Shown here one piece after another: positions 38,640 to 45,951 of a stretch of DNA of 64,000 nt (the stretch's first letter is position 1; each line of letters opens with the position of its first letter). The notes beneath the pieces were generated by a model. The model searched no databases, was not told where the DNA came from, and saw only the letters and a list, made by a program, of their open reading frames with translations. The translations under genes and the position numbers were made by a program. Location: NCBI GenBank assembly GCA_903876765.1, contig CAIRBH010000003.1, forward strand, positions 20,921 to 84,920. Direction: 5' to 3'. The DNA comes from an uncultured Pseudomonadota bacterium (GTDB taxonomy: Bacteria > Pseudomonadota > Gammaproteobacteria > Burkholderiales > Methylophilaceae).

Positions 38640-38993
38640 ATGAAAATCAATGAAAATAATGCTGGATTAGCCGCTGAAAAGCTAGCAGCAGATTATTTAG
38701 TCCAGCATGGCATGAAAATGCTAGAACAAAACTACCATTGCCGCTTTGGTGAAATTGATTTGATTATGCTAGACCATAAAACCAAAGTATTTGTTGAAGT
38801 TAGACTGAGAACTAACCCTGCATTTGGCGGTGCGGCTACTAGCATTACATTGGCAAAACAACAAAAAATCATTGCTACCGCTCAGCATTACTTGCAACAA
38901 CATGCCGATTGCCCGTGCCGCTTTGATGTGATTGTGATGAGCCAAGCGGATGCGAAACACATCGTATGGATACGTAATGCATTTGACGCATAA
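38640..38993 (+). CDS. yraN: UPF0102 family protein YraN
   Basis: A 117-residue protein with a restriction-nuclease-like fold: AGLAAEKLAADYLVQHGMKMLEQNYHCRFGEIDLIMLDHKTKVFVEVRLR contains the E...GEIDLI...FVEVR pattern, then CRFDVIVM. The role is not established. In many proteobacteria it sits between rsmI and a BON lipoprotein gene; here lpoA and diaA, often present in that block, are missing. Confidence 0.92.
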   Translation: MKINENNAGLAAEKLAADYLVQHGMKMLEQNYHCRFGEIDLIMLDHKTKVFVEVRLRTNPAFGGAATSITLAKQQKIIATAQHYLQQHADCPCRFDVIVMSQADAKHIVWIRNAFDA

Positions 38994-39062
38994 AAGGCGT
39001 ATCATTCGCAAAAATATATTTTCAGCTTTATATATTGATCTGCCAATTTAAAGGAATCAGCC

Positions 39063-39647
39063 ATGCATTTAAATACTAAAAAAATTGCCCTCTGCCTCAT
39101 ACTCTCAGCCACCCTAGCGACTCAGTTCACCGCTTGTGTGCCAGTAGTAGTGGGTGGCGCTGCCGCAGGTGGTGCGATGGCTGCCGATAGGCGCACATCA
39201 GGTATTTATGTAGAAGATGAAAATATTGAACTCAAAGCCCTCAAACTCATGGAAACTAACTTAGGCGAACAAGCACATGTTAATGTTACCAGCTACAATC
39301 GTAACGTGTTACTAACCGGTGAAGTACCAACAGCCGAGTCTAAAGCAAAAGCTGAAACCTTGGTCAAACAAATCACCAACACGCGCAATATCACCAATGA
39401 AATTGCGATTAGCCCTAAATCAACCATAGGTTCACGTAGCAACGACGGTTATTTAACAGCAAAGGTCAAGGCAAGATTTGTCACTGAGAATAAGTTTCCA
39501 GCTAACTACGTTAAAGTGGTCACCGAAAATAGCGTGGTTTATTTAATTGGCATAGTGACCAAGGCGGAAGCGGAAGCGGCAGCAGAAATAGCCCGAAATA
39601 TCAATGGCGTTACAAAAGTAGTTAAGCTGTTTGAATACACACCTTAA
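39063..39647 (+). CDS. dolP: BON-domain outer-membrane lipoprotein (DolP/YraP-like)
   Basis: A 194-residue exported lipoprotein. The signal MHLNTKKIALCLILSATLATQFTAC ends in a lipobox with Cys25. A Gly/Ala-rich stretch (VVVGGAAAGGAMAADRR) follows, then two BON domains: ELKALKLMETNLGEQAHVNVTSYNRNVLLTGEVPTAESKAKAETLV and YLTAKVKARFVTENKFPANYVKVVTENSVVYLIGIVTKAEAEAAAEIA. The pair matches DolP, which supports outer-membrane integrity and septal amidase activity. AAGGA precedes the ATG. It follows yraN as in other proteobacteria. Confidence 0.9.
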   Translation: MHLNTKKIALCLILSATLATQFTACVPVVVGGAAAGGAMAADRRTSGIYVEDENIELKALKLMETNLGEQAHVNVTSYNRNVLLTGEVPTAESKAKAETLVKQITNTRNITNEIAISPKSTIGSRSNDGYLTAKVKARFVTENKFPANYVKVVTENSVVYLIGIVTKAEAEAAAEIARNINGVTKVVKLFEYTP

Positions 39648-39716
39648 ACTTGCACAGTGCTTTATGGCAACCTGCTAAGAGCGTCACTTTATAAAATTAC
39701 ATGGCAAACCAATCTA

Positions 39717-40034
39717 ATGTCTACAGAGCAAAAAACATCATCAGCACTTGCTGAAATTATCATAGAAAGCAGCACCCGCGCTGGCAAACCGTTTCGCCCG
39801 AGTGACTGGGTAGATCGCATGTGCAGCTCATATGCCACTTTTGGTGAAGATCGCAAGCTTAAATACTCGCCCTATCTCAAACCAAAAGTTGTGAATGGTG
39901 GGCGCTGCTTGGCGGTAGATTTGACGCTGAAAAAAGTCAATCCAGAAGGGTATGCACAATTAATGCACTTCGCTGATGAAAATCAGCTCAACATCCTAGA
40001 TGCTCAAGGCAATGCTATCGCAGCGCCCTATTAA
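39717..40034 (+). CDS. DUF3579 protein
   Basis: I use ATG 39717 (MSTEQKTSSALAEIIIESSTRAGKPFRPSDWVDRMCSSYATFGEDRKLKYSPYLKPKVVNGGRCLAVDLTLKKVNPEGYAQLMHFADENQLNIL), 105 residues; the track GTG at 39657 adds 20 residues unlike the family. This matches DUF3579, a small protein family of betaproteobacteria with unknown function. It follows the BON lipoprotein on the same strand and converges with the TlpA-like gene. Confidence 0.85.
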   Translation: MSTEQKTSSALAEIIIESSTRAGKPFRPSDWVDRMCSSYATFGEDRKLKYSPYLKPKVVNGGRCLAVDLTLKKVNPEGYAQLMHFADENQLNILDAQGNAIAAPY

Positions 40035-40078
40035 GCACCCAATTAAGCGTAGAAGTTAAGAGCAGAATTTAAGCGGCG

Positions 40079-40606
40079 CTAATTTTTGCCTATCATTTTC
40101 TCGATATAAGTTTTAGTAATTAGGCCGCGTTTTATTTTAACCAACCGACCTTGAGGATTATAAATAAAGGTGGTTGGTAGGACGTCAGCCCGTCCAATTT
40201 GGCTAGTCACGCTGTCATCCCCCAATACTATAGGATATGACACCAGCATATCATCTACATAAGCTTTGACCGACTGAAGGTTGTCATAATCAAACACCAC
40301 GCCTATCACCATCAAATCTTTTTTTCGGCGCTGGTCATATAAATTAACCAAGTCCGGCACTTCCTCTAAGCATGGCGGGCACCAAGTGGCCCAATAATTG
40401 ACTAAAACCCACTTACCTTGGTAATTAGCTAAACGGTGTTTTATACCTGCGGTATCTTTTAACACAAAATTAGACTGGACGGCTGTCTCAACATTGGCCT
40501 CAACATTGGTCTCAACACTGGCCTCAGCATTGGCCTGCGGACTAATAGCAATCATAGGTATGACCAAAATTAGGCCCAATAGAAAATGTCGCATTTTATT
40601 TTTCAC
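40079..40606 (-). CDS. TlpA-like periplasmic thioredoxin
   Basis: A 175-residue protein. The N-terminus MRHFLLGLILVIPMIAISPQANA is a signal peptide; the mature part has WVLVNYWATWCPPCLEEVPDLVNLYDQ with the WCPPC redox motif, and DVLPTTFIYNPQGRLVKIKRG with the cis-Pro (LPT). It should reduce disulfides or help cytochrome c assembly in the periplasm. Between signal and domain lies a repeat EASVETNVEANVETAV encoded by 12-bp tandem repeats. Confidence 0.9.
   Translation of the reverse strand: MKNKMRHFLLGLILVIPMIAISPQANAEASVETNVEANVETAVQSNFVLKDTAGIKHRLANYQGKWVLVNYWATWCPPCLEEVPDLVNLYDQRRKKDLMVIGVVFDYDNLQSVKAYVDDMLVSYPIVLGDDSVTSQIGRADVLPTTFIYNPQGRLVKIKRGLITKTYIEKMIGKN
40487..40534. repeat. Four 12-bp tandem repeats inside the TlpA-like gene
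   Basis: CTCAACATTGGC, CTCAACATTGGT, CTCAACACTGGC and CTCAGCATTGGC follow directly at 40487-40534. They encode the (E/T)xNVE spacer just after the signal peptide. The in-frame 12-bp unit may vary in copy number between strains. Confidence 0.85.
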
Positions 40607-40816
40607 TAAATTCAGTTAACTATCACTAAGCTAATTATAATGAGCATCACACGAACTAATAAGATTATTTTGCTGCATATACAACAAGATTAATGAATAG
40701 CTAGCCATGCAAAAAATAACTTTAAATGCATCTTTTACATTTTATACTTCACTAAAACCGTTTTTTTCGTTACGATACACAATTAATTATTAAGCATTAA
40801 TCAAATAGAGGTTTTC

Positions 40817-41143
40817 ATGAGCGAACATATTACACACCTTAACGATGCCGGCTTTGAACAAGACGTTCTACAGTCACAACTTCCTGTTTTAGTGGACTAC
40901 TGGGCAGAATGGTGTGGGCCATGCAAAATGATTGCACCGATTTTAGATGAGATCTCTAAAGAATACGCAGGGCGCCTAAAAATAGGCAAACTCAATATAG
41001 ACGACAACCAACTTACCCCGCCAAAATATGGCATTCGTGGCATCCCAACACTCATGCTCTTTAAAAATGGTAATGTAGAAGCGACCAAAGTAGGGGCATT
41101 ATCAAAATCTCAATTAACTGCATTTATTGACAGCAACATTTAA
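40817..41143 (+). CDS. trxA: Thioredoxin 1
   Basis: A 108-residue cytoplasmic thioredoxin of normal length: [23 protein letters not shown] with the WCGPC active site and [30 protein letters not shown] with the cis-Pro. AGAGG precedes the ATG. It lies upstream of rho on the same strand, a gene order also seen in enterobacteria (trxA-rho). Confidence 0.97.
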   Translation: MSEHITHLNDAGFEQDVLQSQLPVLVDYWAEWCGPCKMIAPILDEISKEYAGRLKIGKLNIDDNQLTPPKYGIRGIPTLMLFKNGNVEATKVGALSKSQLTAFIDSNI

Positions 41144-41167
41144 ACACTTTACGCTGTATACCTTGTT

Positions 41168-41207
41168 ACAAATGCTTGGTTTTAAACACTAACAATCAAG
41201 CATTTGT
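41168..41207. promoter_or_regulatory. Stem-loop between trxA and rho
   Basis: ACAAATGCTTG (41168-41178) is perfectly inverted at 41197-41207, an 11-bp stem with an 18-base loop. It lies 70 bases before the rho start. No T-run follows. It may end trxA transcription, or form part of the rho leader, which is autoregulated in E. coli. Confidence 0.5.
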
Positions 41208-41278
41208 CATTCCCCTCCATTAATTAAATCAGTAGTTTTCAACCCATCCCCACAAAATTCTTGTTCTAGTGAGCCTCC

Positions 41279-42538
41279 ATGCACTTATCCGACCTTAAAC
41301 ACCTACCCGTTACTGAGCTAGTAGAAATGGCTATCGCCGATGAAATCGACAATGCTAGCCGCATGCGCAAGCAAGATTTAATCTTTGCCATTTTGAAACA
41401 CAAGGCCAAAAAAGGTGAAAGTATTTTTGGCGACGGCACACTAGAAGTGCTACAAGACGGCTTTGGGTTTTTACGCTCACCTGATACCTCTTACTTAGCA
41501 GGGCCTGATGATATTTACGTTTCACCTTCGCAAATCCGTCGCTTTAATTTGCACACTGGCGACAGCATACAAGGTGAAATCCGCATCCCCAAAGATGGTG
41601 AACGCTACTTCGCCTTAGTTAAAGTGGATGTAGTCAACGGCGAAGCGCCAGAAAACACCAAACATAAGATTTTATTTGAAAACTTAACCCCACTCTTTCC
41701 TACCATCCCCCTCACATTAGAGCGCGATATTAAGGGTGTAGAAAACATTACCAGCCGTGTCATTGACATGATTGCGCCTATAGGCCGTGGTCAGCGTGGC
41801 CTGCTAGTTGCCAGCCCGAAAAGCGGTAAAACCGTGATGATGCAAAACATTGCTCACGCCATCACCGCCAACCACCCTGATGTGATTTTGATTGTACTAT
41901 TAATTGATGAGCGGCCAGAAGAAGTGACGGAAATGACACGCTCAGTCAAGGGTGAAGTCGTTGCTTCTACCTTCGACGAGCCTGCAACTCGCCACGTACA
42001 AGTGGCAGAAATGGTGCTTGAAAAAGCCAAGCGCCTAGTTGAACATAAAAAAGACGTGGTCATACTTTTAGACTCTATCACTAGGCTGGCTCGCGCTTAC
42101 AACACCGTTATCCCCTCATCAGGCAAGGTATTAACTGGCGGGGTAGATGCCAATGCGCTACAACGGCCAAAAAGGTTCTTCGGCGCCGCACGTAATATTG
42201 AAGAAGGTGGTTCACTTACCATTATCGCCACAGCCTTGGTAGATACTGGCTCTCGTATGGATGACGTGATTTATGAAGAGTTTAAAGGTACAGGTAATAT
42301 GGAAATCCATCTTGATCGCAAGATGGCTGAAAAACGTCAATATCCTGCTATTAACGTCAACAAATCTGGCACGCGTCGTGAAGAATTACTGATTGAAAAA
42401 GACGTACTTCAGAAAATTTGGGTGTTACGCAAGCTGCTTTACCCTATGGACGACATTGAAGCGATGGAGTTCTTATTAGATAAAATCAAAGCCACTAAAA
42501 ATAATGCTGACTTTTTTGACAGCATGCGCAGAGGCTAA
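41279..42538 (+). CDS. rho: Transcription termination factor Rho
   Basis: A 419-residue hexameric RNA helicase, the usual length. [39 protein letters not shown] is the N-terminal domain, [41 protein letters not shown] the RNA-binding cold-shock-like part, and [22 protein letters not shown] the Walker [16 protein letters not shown] is Walker B and [12 protein letters not shown] the catalytic region. A stop at 42538 is followed by the rpmE2 promoter. Confidence 0.98.
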   Translation: MHLSDLKHLPVTELVEMAIADEIDNASRMRKQDLIFAILKHKAKKGESIFGDGTLEVLQDGFGFLRSPDTSYLAGPDDIYVSPSQIRRFNLHTGDSIQGEIRIPKDGERYFALVKVDVVNGEAPENTKHKILFENLTPLFPTIPLTLERDIKGVENITSRVIDMIAPIGRGQRGLLVASPKSGKTVMMQNIAHAITANHPDVILIVLLIDERPEEVTEMTRSVKGEVVASTFDEPATRHVQVAEMVLEKAKRLVEHKKDVVILLDSITRLARAYNTVIPSSGKVLTGGVDANALQRPKRFFGAARNIEEGGSLTIIATALVDTGSRMDDVIYEEFKGTGNMEIHLDRKMAEKRQYPAINVNKSGTRREELLIEKDVLQKIWVLRKLLYPMDDIEAMEFLLDKIKATKNNADFFDSMRRG

Positions 42539-42567
42539 AGTTTACCGACCTAATTTGCAAGCCATCC

Positions 42568-42596
42568 TTGCATAGCTGGGCTAATTTAAATATAAT
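42568..42596 (+). promoter_or_regulatory. Promoter of the L31 gene
   Basis: TTGCAT (42568-42573), a 17-base spacer and a perfect TATAAT (42591-42596) form a sigma70 promoter between rho and the L31 gene, about 90 bases before the start codon. Confidence 0.8.
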
Positions 42597-42692
42597 GCTC
42601 GGCTGTTATAAATATGACGTGCTATTGATGGCGCGCATATATCACGTATACATTTAAGTGCCGTATCATTCGGCAAAATTGAGGCTACTACT

Positions 42693-42935
42693 ATGAAAGA
42701 TGGAATTCACCCAGAATACCGTGACGTTGTTTTTCAAGACATCGGCGCAGATTTTACATTTATGACGCGCTCTACCATTGCAGCCCGTGACACGATCAAA
42801 TGGACTGACGGTAAAGAATATCCGCTGGTTAAAATTGAAGTATCATCAAAATCACACCCATTTTATACTGGTAAACAAATGATTTTGGATACTGCTGGTC
42901 GTGTTGATAAATTCCGTAAAAAATATGGCATGTAA
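42693..42935 (+). CDS. rpmE2: 50S ribosomal protein L31, type B
   Basis: An 80-residue protein: [29 protein letters not shown] and [34 protein letters not shown] match L31. It has no CxxC pairs, so it is the zinc-free C-minus type B form. In many bacteria the zinc-free form is induced by zinc limitation; here it has a strong promoter and a terminator of its own and may be the main copy. Whether a zinc form exists elsewhere cannot be seen. Confidence 0.95.
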   Translation: MKDGIHPEYRDVVFQDIGADFTFMTRSTIAARDTIKWTDGKEYPLVKIEVSSKSHPFYTGKQMILDTAGRVDKFRKKYGM

Positions 42936-42965
42936 TCAGTCTATTTGACTGTTACAGCAAAGACT

Positions 42966-42989
42966 AAAGCAGCTTAGGCTGCTTTTTTT
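42966..42989 (+). terminator. Rho-independent terminator after rpmE2
   Basis: AAAGCAGC TTAG GCTGCTTT followed by a T-run: 8-bp stem, 4-base loop, T7. It lies 31 bases after the L31 stop. Confidence 0.93.
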
Positions 42990-43113
42990 ATTGAAGTTTT
43001 CACTGCCAATTAAGTTTTCACTCGCAATCTGCCATTAGAGCCTATGGCTAGCAACTGCAATCAGTTAAAATTAGCCCATAAGATAACAAAGATAAATACC
43101 ACACCTGAATATC

Positions 43114-44766
43114 ATGCGCTTTGAACTTGATCATGACTGGCAAGGCAATATGTCCACCCCGCGCGCGCGGGTAGGCGATGGTATAAAAAGCCAGCTTTTA
43201 CTCTTGCTATGCGCCATTTGGGTATTAATTGGCTTAACAGGTCACGCACCTTGGAAACACCTAGAAGCTAACAGCATCAGCATCGTCAAGACCATACTAG
43301 ATGGTGGCAGCATGATTGCCCCCTTGGTCAGCGGTGCCACATCCCTTCAAGCGCCGCCCTTATATTATCTAACTGCCGCACTGGGCGCCAAAATGCTTGC
43401 GCCATTGATGGATATTCATGATGGCGCAAGATTCATGAATGTGATTTGGCTCTCTATTATATTGCTGATGGTTGGTATGACTGGCCGAGAGCTCTGGTCT
43501 CGCGGTGTCGGCCGTCATGCTACATTTATTATGATAGGCACCATAGGCCTAGTTATTAGCGCCCACAGCTTAACGGCCGAAGTGGCTAGCCTTGCCAGCA
43601 CCGCAACTGGCTTTTACGCACTCGCGCTTTGCAAACGCCGACCTTGGCGGGCTAGCGGCCTATTTGCTACGGGGCTTGCCGTAGGCTTTTTATCTTACGG
43701 CTTAATACCTGTGCTGATATTGATGAGCACCGCCTTAATTTTGCCCATACTATTCAAGGCATGGCGTACACAAAGTTTCATGAAGTTTCTTGCCAGCGCG
43801 ATATTAATCGCCAGTCCAGCCATCATCGCCTGGTTAGCGATGCTGCATTACTACCAGCCCGCGTTATACAGCCTTTGGTGGCATAAAAACTTGCACAGAT
43901 TCCACCAAACAAATCATTTGTATTTTTTCCGCATTCTCATTTGGTATGCTTGGCCAGCGCTACCGCTGGCTTTATTGGGCTTGTGGCGCTATCGTCAACA
44001 ACTACTCATCAAGCCAAAATTTCAGCTTATTTTGGCGTTTTTTGCATGCACGATATTGTTATTGGGCTTGGGTGAGGCCGAAAAAGATATTAATGCCTTG
44101 CCCTTATTATTGCCCCTAGTTGCCATGGCGGCAGGGGTGGTTGATCAGCTTAAAAGAGGGATGGCGGCAGCTTTAAACTGGTTTGGCATCATGTTGTTTG
44201 GTTTGATTGGCAGCCTCATTTGGCTAGGCTGGATTGCTATTGTGACTGGCCACCCCGCTAAAATTAAAGAACGCATCGTATTTTTATCTGGTTTGAGTCA
44301 TTTGGATTTTAACTGGCTAGCTTTTGGCATCGCACTGATTGTTTCAGCTATTTGGTTTTTAGTTTGTCTTGGTGGCAAAAAAACCAATAAATCCTCTGTC
44401 AGCAACTGGGCCATAGGCATGACTTTTGGTTGGGGTCTATTAATGACACTATGGCTACCCCTGCTGGATTCTGCTAAAAGCTATCAACCCGTATTTGCCA
44501 GCATGAATAAAGTCATGCCAAAAAATTACAACTGCATCAATAGCTTAAATGTTGAACGGCAACAACGCCTTCTACTTAACTACTATACAGACATTAAGCT
44601 ACAGCCATTTGAACTAACGCATCAACTTAACTGTGATTTATATTTACTGCTTGATACCAAAGGCACGGGCAAAATGCAGCCTGGATCAGAATGGAAAAAG
44701 ATTTGGACGGGAAAACGTGCCGCCGACAGAAAAGAAAGTTTTAGGCTATTTCAACGTGTAAATTAA
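43114..44766 (+). CDS. ArnT/PMT-like membrane glycosyltransferase
   Basis: A 550-residue polytopic protein. After the first helix (QLLLLLCAIWVLIGLTG) comes HAPWKHLEANSISIVKTILDGG and GATSLQAPPLYYLTAALGAKM, the first-loop pattern of GT-C mannosyl/arabinosyl transferases (PMT/ArnT), with the acidic residue in HLEAN in the usual D/E position. About ten further helices follow, and a C-terminal soluble domain with NCINSLNVERQQRLLLNYYT. It likely transfers a sugar from a polyprenyl phosphate in the periplasm; donor and acceptor are unknown. It stands alone. Confidence 0.78.
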   Translation: MRFELDHDWQGNMSTPRARVGDGIKSQLLLLLCAIWVLIGLTGHAPWKHLEANSISIVKTILDGGSMIAPLVSGATSLQAPPLYYLTAALGAKMLAPLMDIHDGARFMNVIWLSIILLMVGMTGRELWSRGVGRHATFIMIGTIGLVISAHSLTAEVASLASTATGFYALALCKRRPWRASGLFATGLAVGFLSYGLIPVLILMSTALILPILFKAWRTQSFMKFLASAILIASPAIIAWLAMLHYYQPALYSLWWHKNLHRFHQTNHLYFFRILIWYAWPALPLALLGLWRYRQQLLIKPKFQLILAFFACTILLLGLGEAEKDINALPLLLPLVAMAAGVVDQLKRGMAAALNWFGIMLFGLIGSLIWLGWIAIVTGHPAKIKERIVFLSGLSHLDFNWLAFGIALIVSAIWFLVCLGGKKTNKSSVSNWAIGMTFGWGLLMTLWLPLLDSAKSYQPVFASMNKVMPKNYNCINSLNVERQQRLLLNYYTDIKLQPFELTHQLNCDLYLLLDTKGTGKMQPGSEWKKIWTGKRAADRKESFRLFQRVN

Positions 44767-44876
44767 TCGAACCGCCACTAGCCGCCCTTATGCTGTGGCA
44801 ATTAATGCCTAGTCATCAAGCCCATCATAACAGGCCATAGCAGGCTTAGCCGATTGCAACACGGGGCAATGTAAAG

Positions 44877-45095
44877 TTAAATCTTTAAATATTTGGCTAT
44901 GGCTTGCTGCACTGGAATATGCAAGCCTAGGCCAGCTTGCTCTTTCACATATTGGGCGATTTGTTGACGCATAGCTAAAGCCCAAAAACGATTAATATGC
45001 TCGGCTATGCCCTGCTGAGCTTGATTTTGATCTGGGTATGACTCGTAAAAGTCACCAATTTGGTTGGCCATTGAAATTAAACGTTTATTATCCAT
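44877..45095 (-). CDS. fdsD: Formate dehydrogenase delta subunit
   Basis: A 72-residue protein: LISMANQIGDFYESYPDQNQAQQGIAEHINRFWALAMRQQIAQYV matches FdsD (MANQIGxFFxxxP and HIxxFWxPRMR-like). It is the last gene of the formate dehydrogenase operon, 28 bp after fdhD. FdsD is needed for active enzyme, in a way not fully understood. Confidence 0.92.
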   Translation of the reverse strand: MDNKRLISMANQIGDFYESYPDQNQAQQGIAEHINRFWALAMRQQIAQYVKEQAGLGLHIPVQQAIAKYLKI

Positions 45096-45123
45096 TTTTT
45101 ATGACTCTCAGCTTTTCTGTCAA

Positions 45124-45951
45124 TTAATTCAAAATTCTATTGCCATGGCTATAAACCACGTAGCGATTTTCTCGTGCAAAGCCTACTAAAGTTAAGCCGC
45201 ATTGCTTAGCCACACGAACAGCTAAGCCTGTAGGTGCAGAAACAGCAACTAGCATACTTACGCCAGCGCTAGCGGTTTTTTGCACCATTTCAAAGCTGGC
45301 GCGGCTGGTGGTAATAATAAAGCCTGTTCTATCCTGATCTTGCTTGGCTAACGCCCCGACCAGCTTATCTAGGGCATTGTGCCGTCCTACGTCTTCACGC
45401 AGCAAGCTTAGTGTGCCATCTGCCAACACATAAGCACTTGCATGAGTTGCGCCTGTTTGTTGCTGTAATATTTGTTGTGCTGGTATCGCCCGTAAACCAA
45501 GCGCTATGCTAGCTAATTGAAACTCGTTTTTTATGCTTACTAATGGCGGATAACGCATCGCCTGCTGCAAATTCTCGGCGCCACACAAGCCACAGCCCGT
45601 TTTGCCGGCCAATGTGCGGCGGCGCTCTTTTAGCACGGCAAAGCGCTCACTGGCAATGTTGCAGTGTAATTCTATGCCGTTATGCTGCTCTTGTACTTCT
45701 ATGCTGTAAAGCTCACTCACATCCTGCACTATGCCTTCACTTAAAGAAAAACCTAGGGCAAAATCTTCTAAATCTTGTGCACTTGCGAGCATGACAGCAT
45801 GGGATACGCCGTTATAAATGAATGCCACTGGCGTTTCTTCGGCCAAGCAATCTTGCTCGACTTGGCGCTGCCCGTCTAAGCATTGCGTAACGCTTAGGGT
45901 ACTTAGGGGTAGGGCTAATACTACATCGTCAGAATCTTGCTGATTAGTCAA
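45124..45951 (-). CDS. fdhD: Formate dehydrogenase sulfurtransferase FdhD (FdsC)
   Basis: A 275-residue protein. VAFIYNGVSHAVMLASAQDLEDFALGFSLSEGIV is the family start, AGKTGCGLCGAENLQQAM holds the CxxC pair that carries sulfur, and LREDVGRHNALDKLVGAL with TSRASFEMVQKTASAGVSMLVAVSAPTGLAVRVA follow. It passes sulfur from cysteine desulfurase to the Mo-bisPGD cofactor of the alpha subunit. It overlaps the fdsA end by 8 bp, consistent with coupled synthesis. Confidence 0.96.
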   Translation of the reverse strand: MTNQQDSDDVVLALPLSTLSVTQCLDGQRQVEQDCLAEETPVAFIYNGVSHAVMLASAQDLEDFALGFSLSEGIVQDVSELYSIEVQEQHNGIELHCNIASERFAVLKERRRTLAGKTGCGLCGAENLQQAMRYPPLVSIKNEFQLASIALGLRAIPAQQILQQQTGATHASAYVLADGTLSLLREDVGRHNALDKLVGALAKQDQDRTGFIITTSRASFEMVQKTASAGVSMLVAVSAPTGLAVRVAKQCGLTLVGFARENRYVVYSHGNRILN

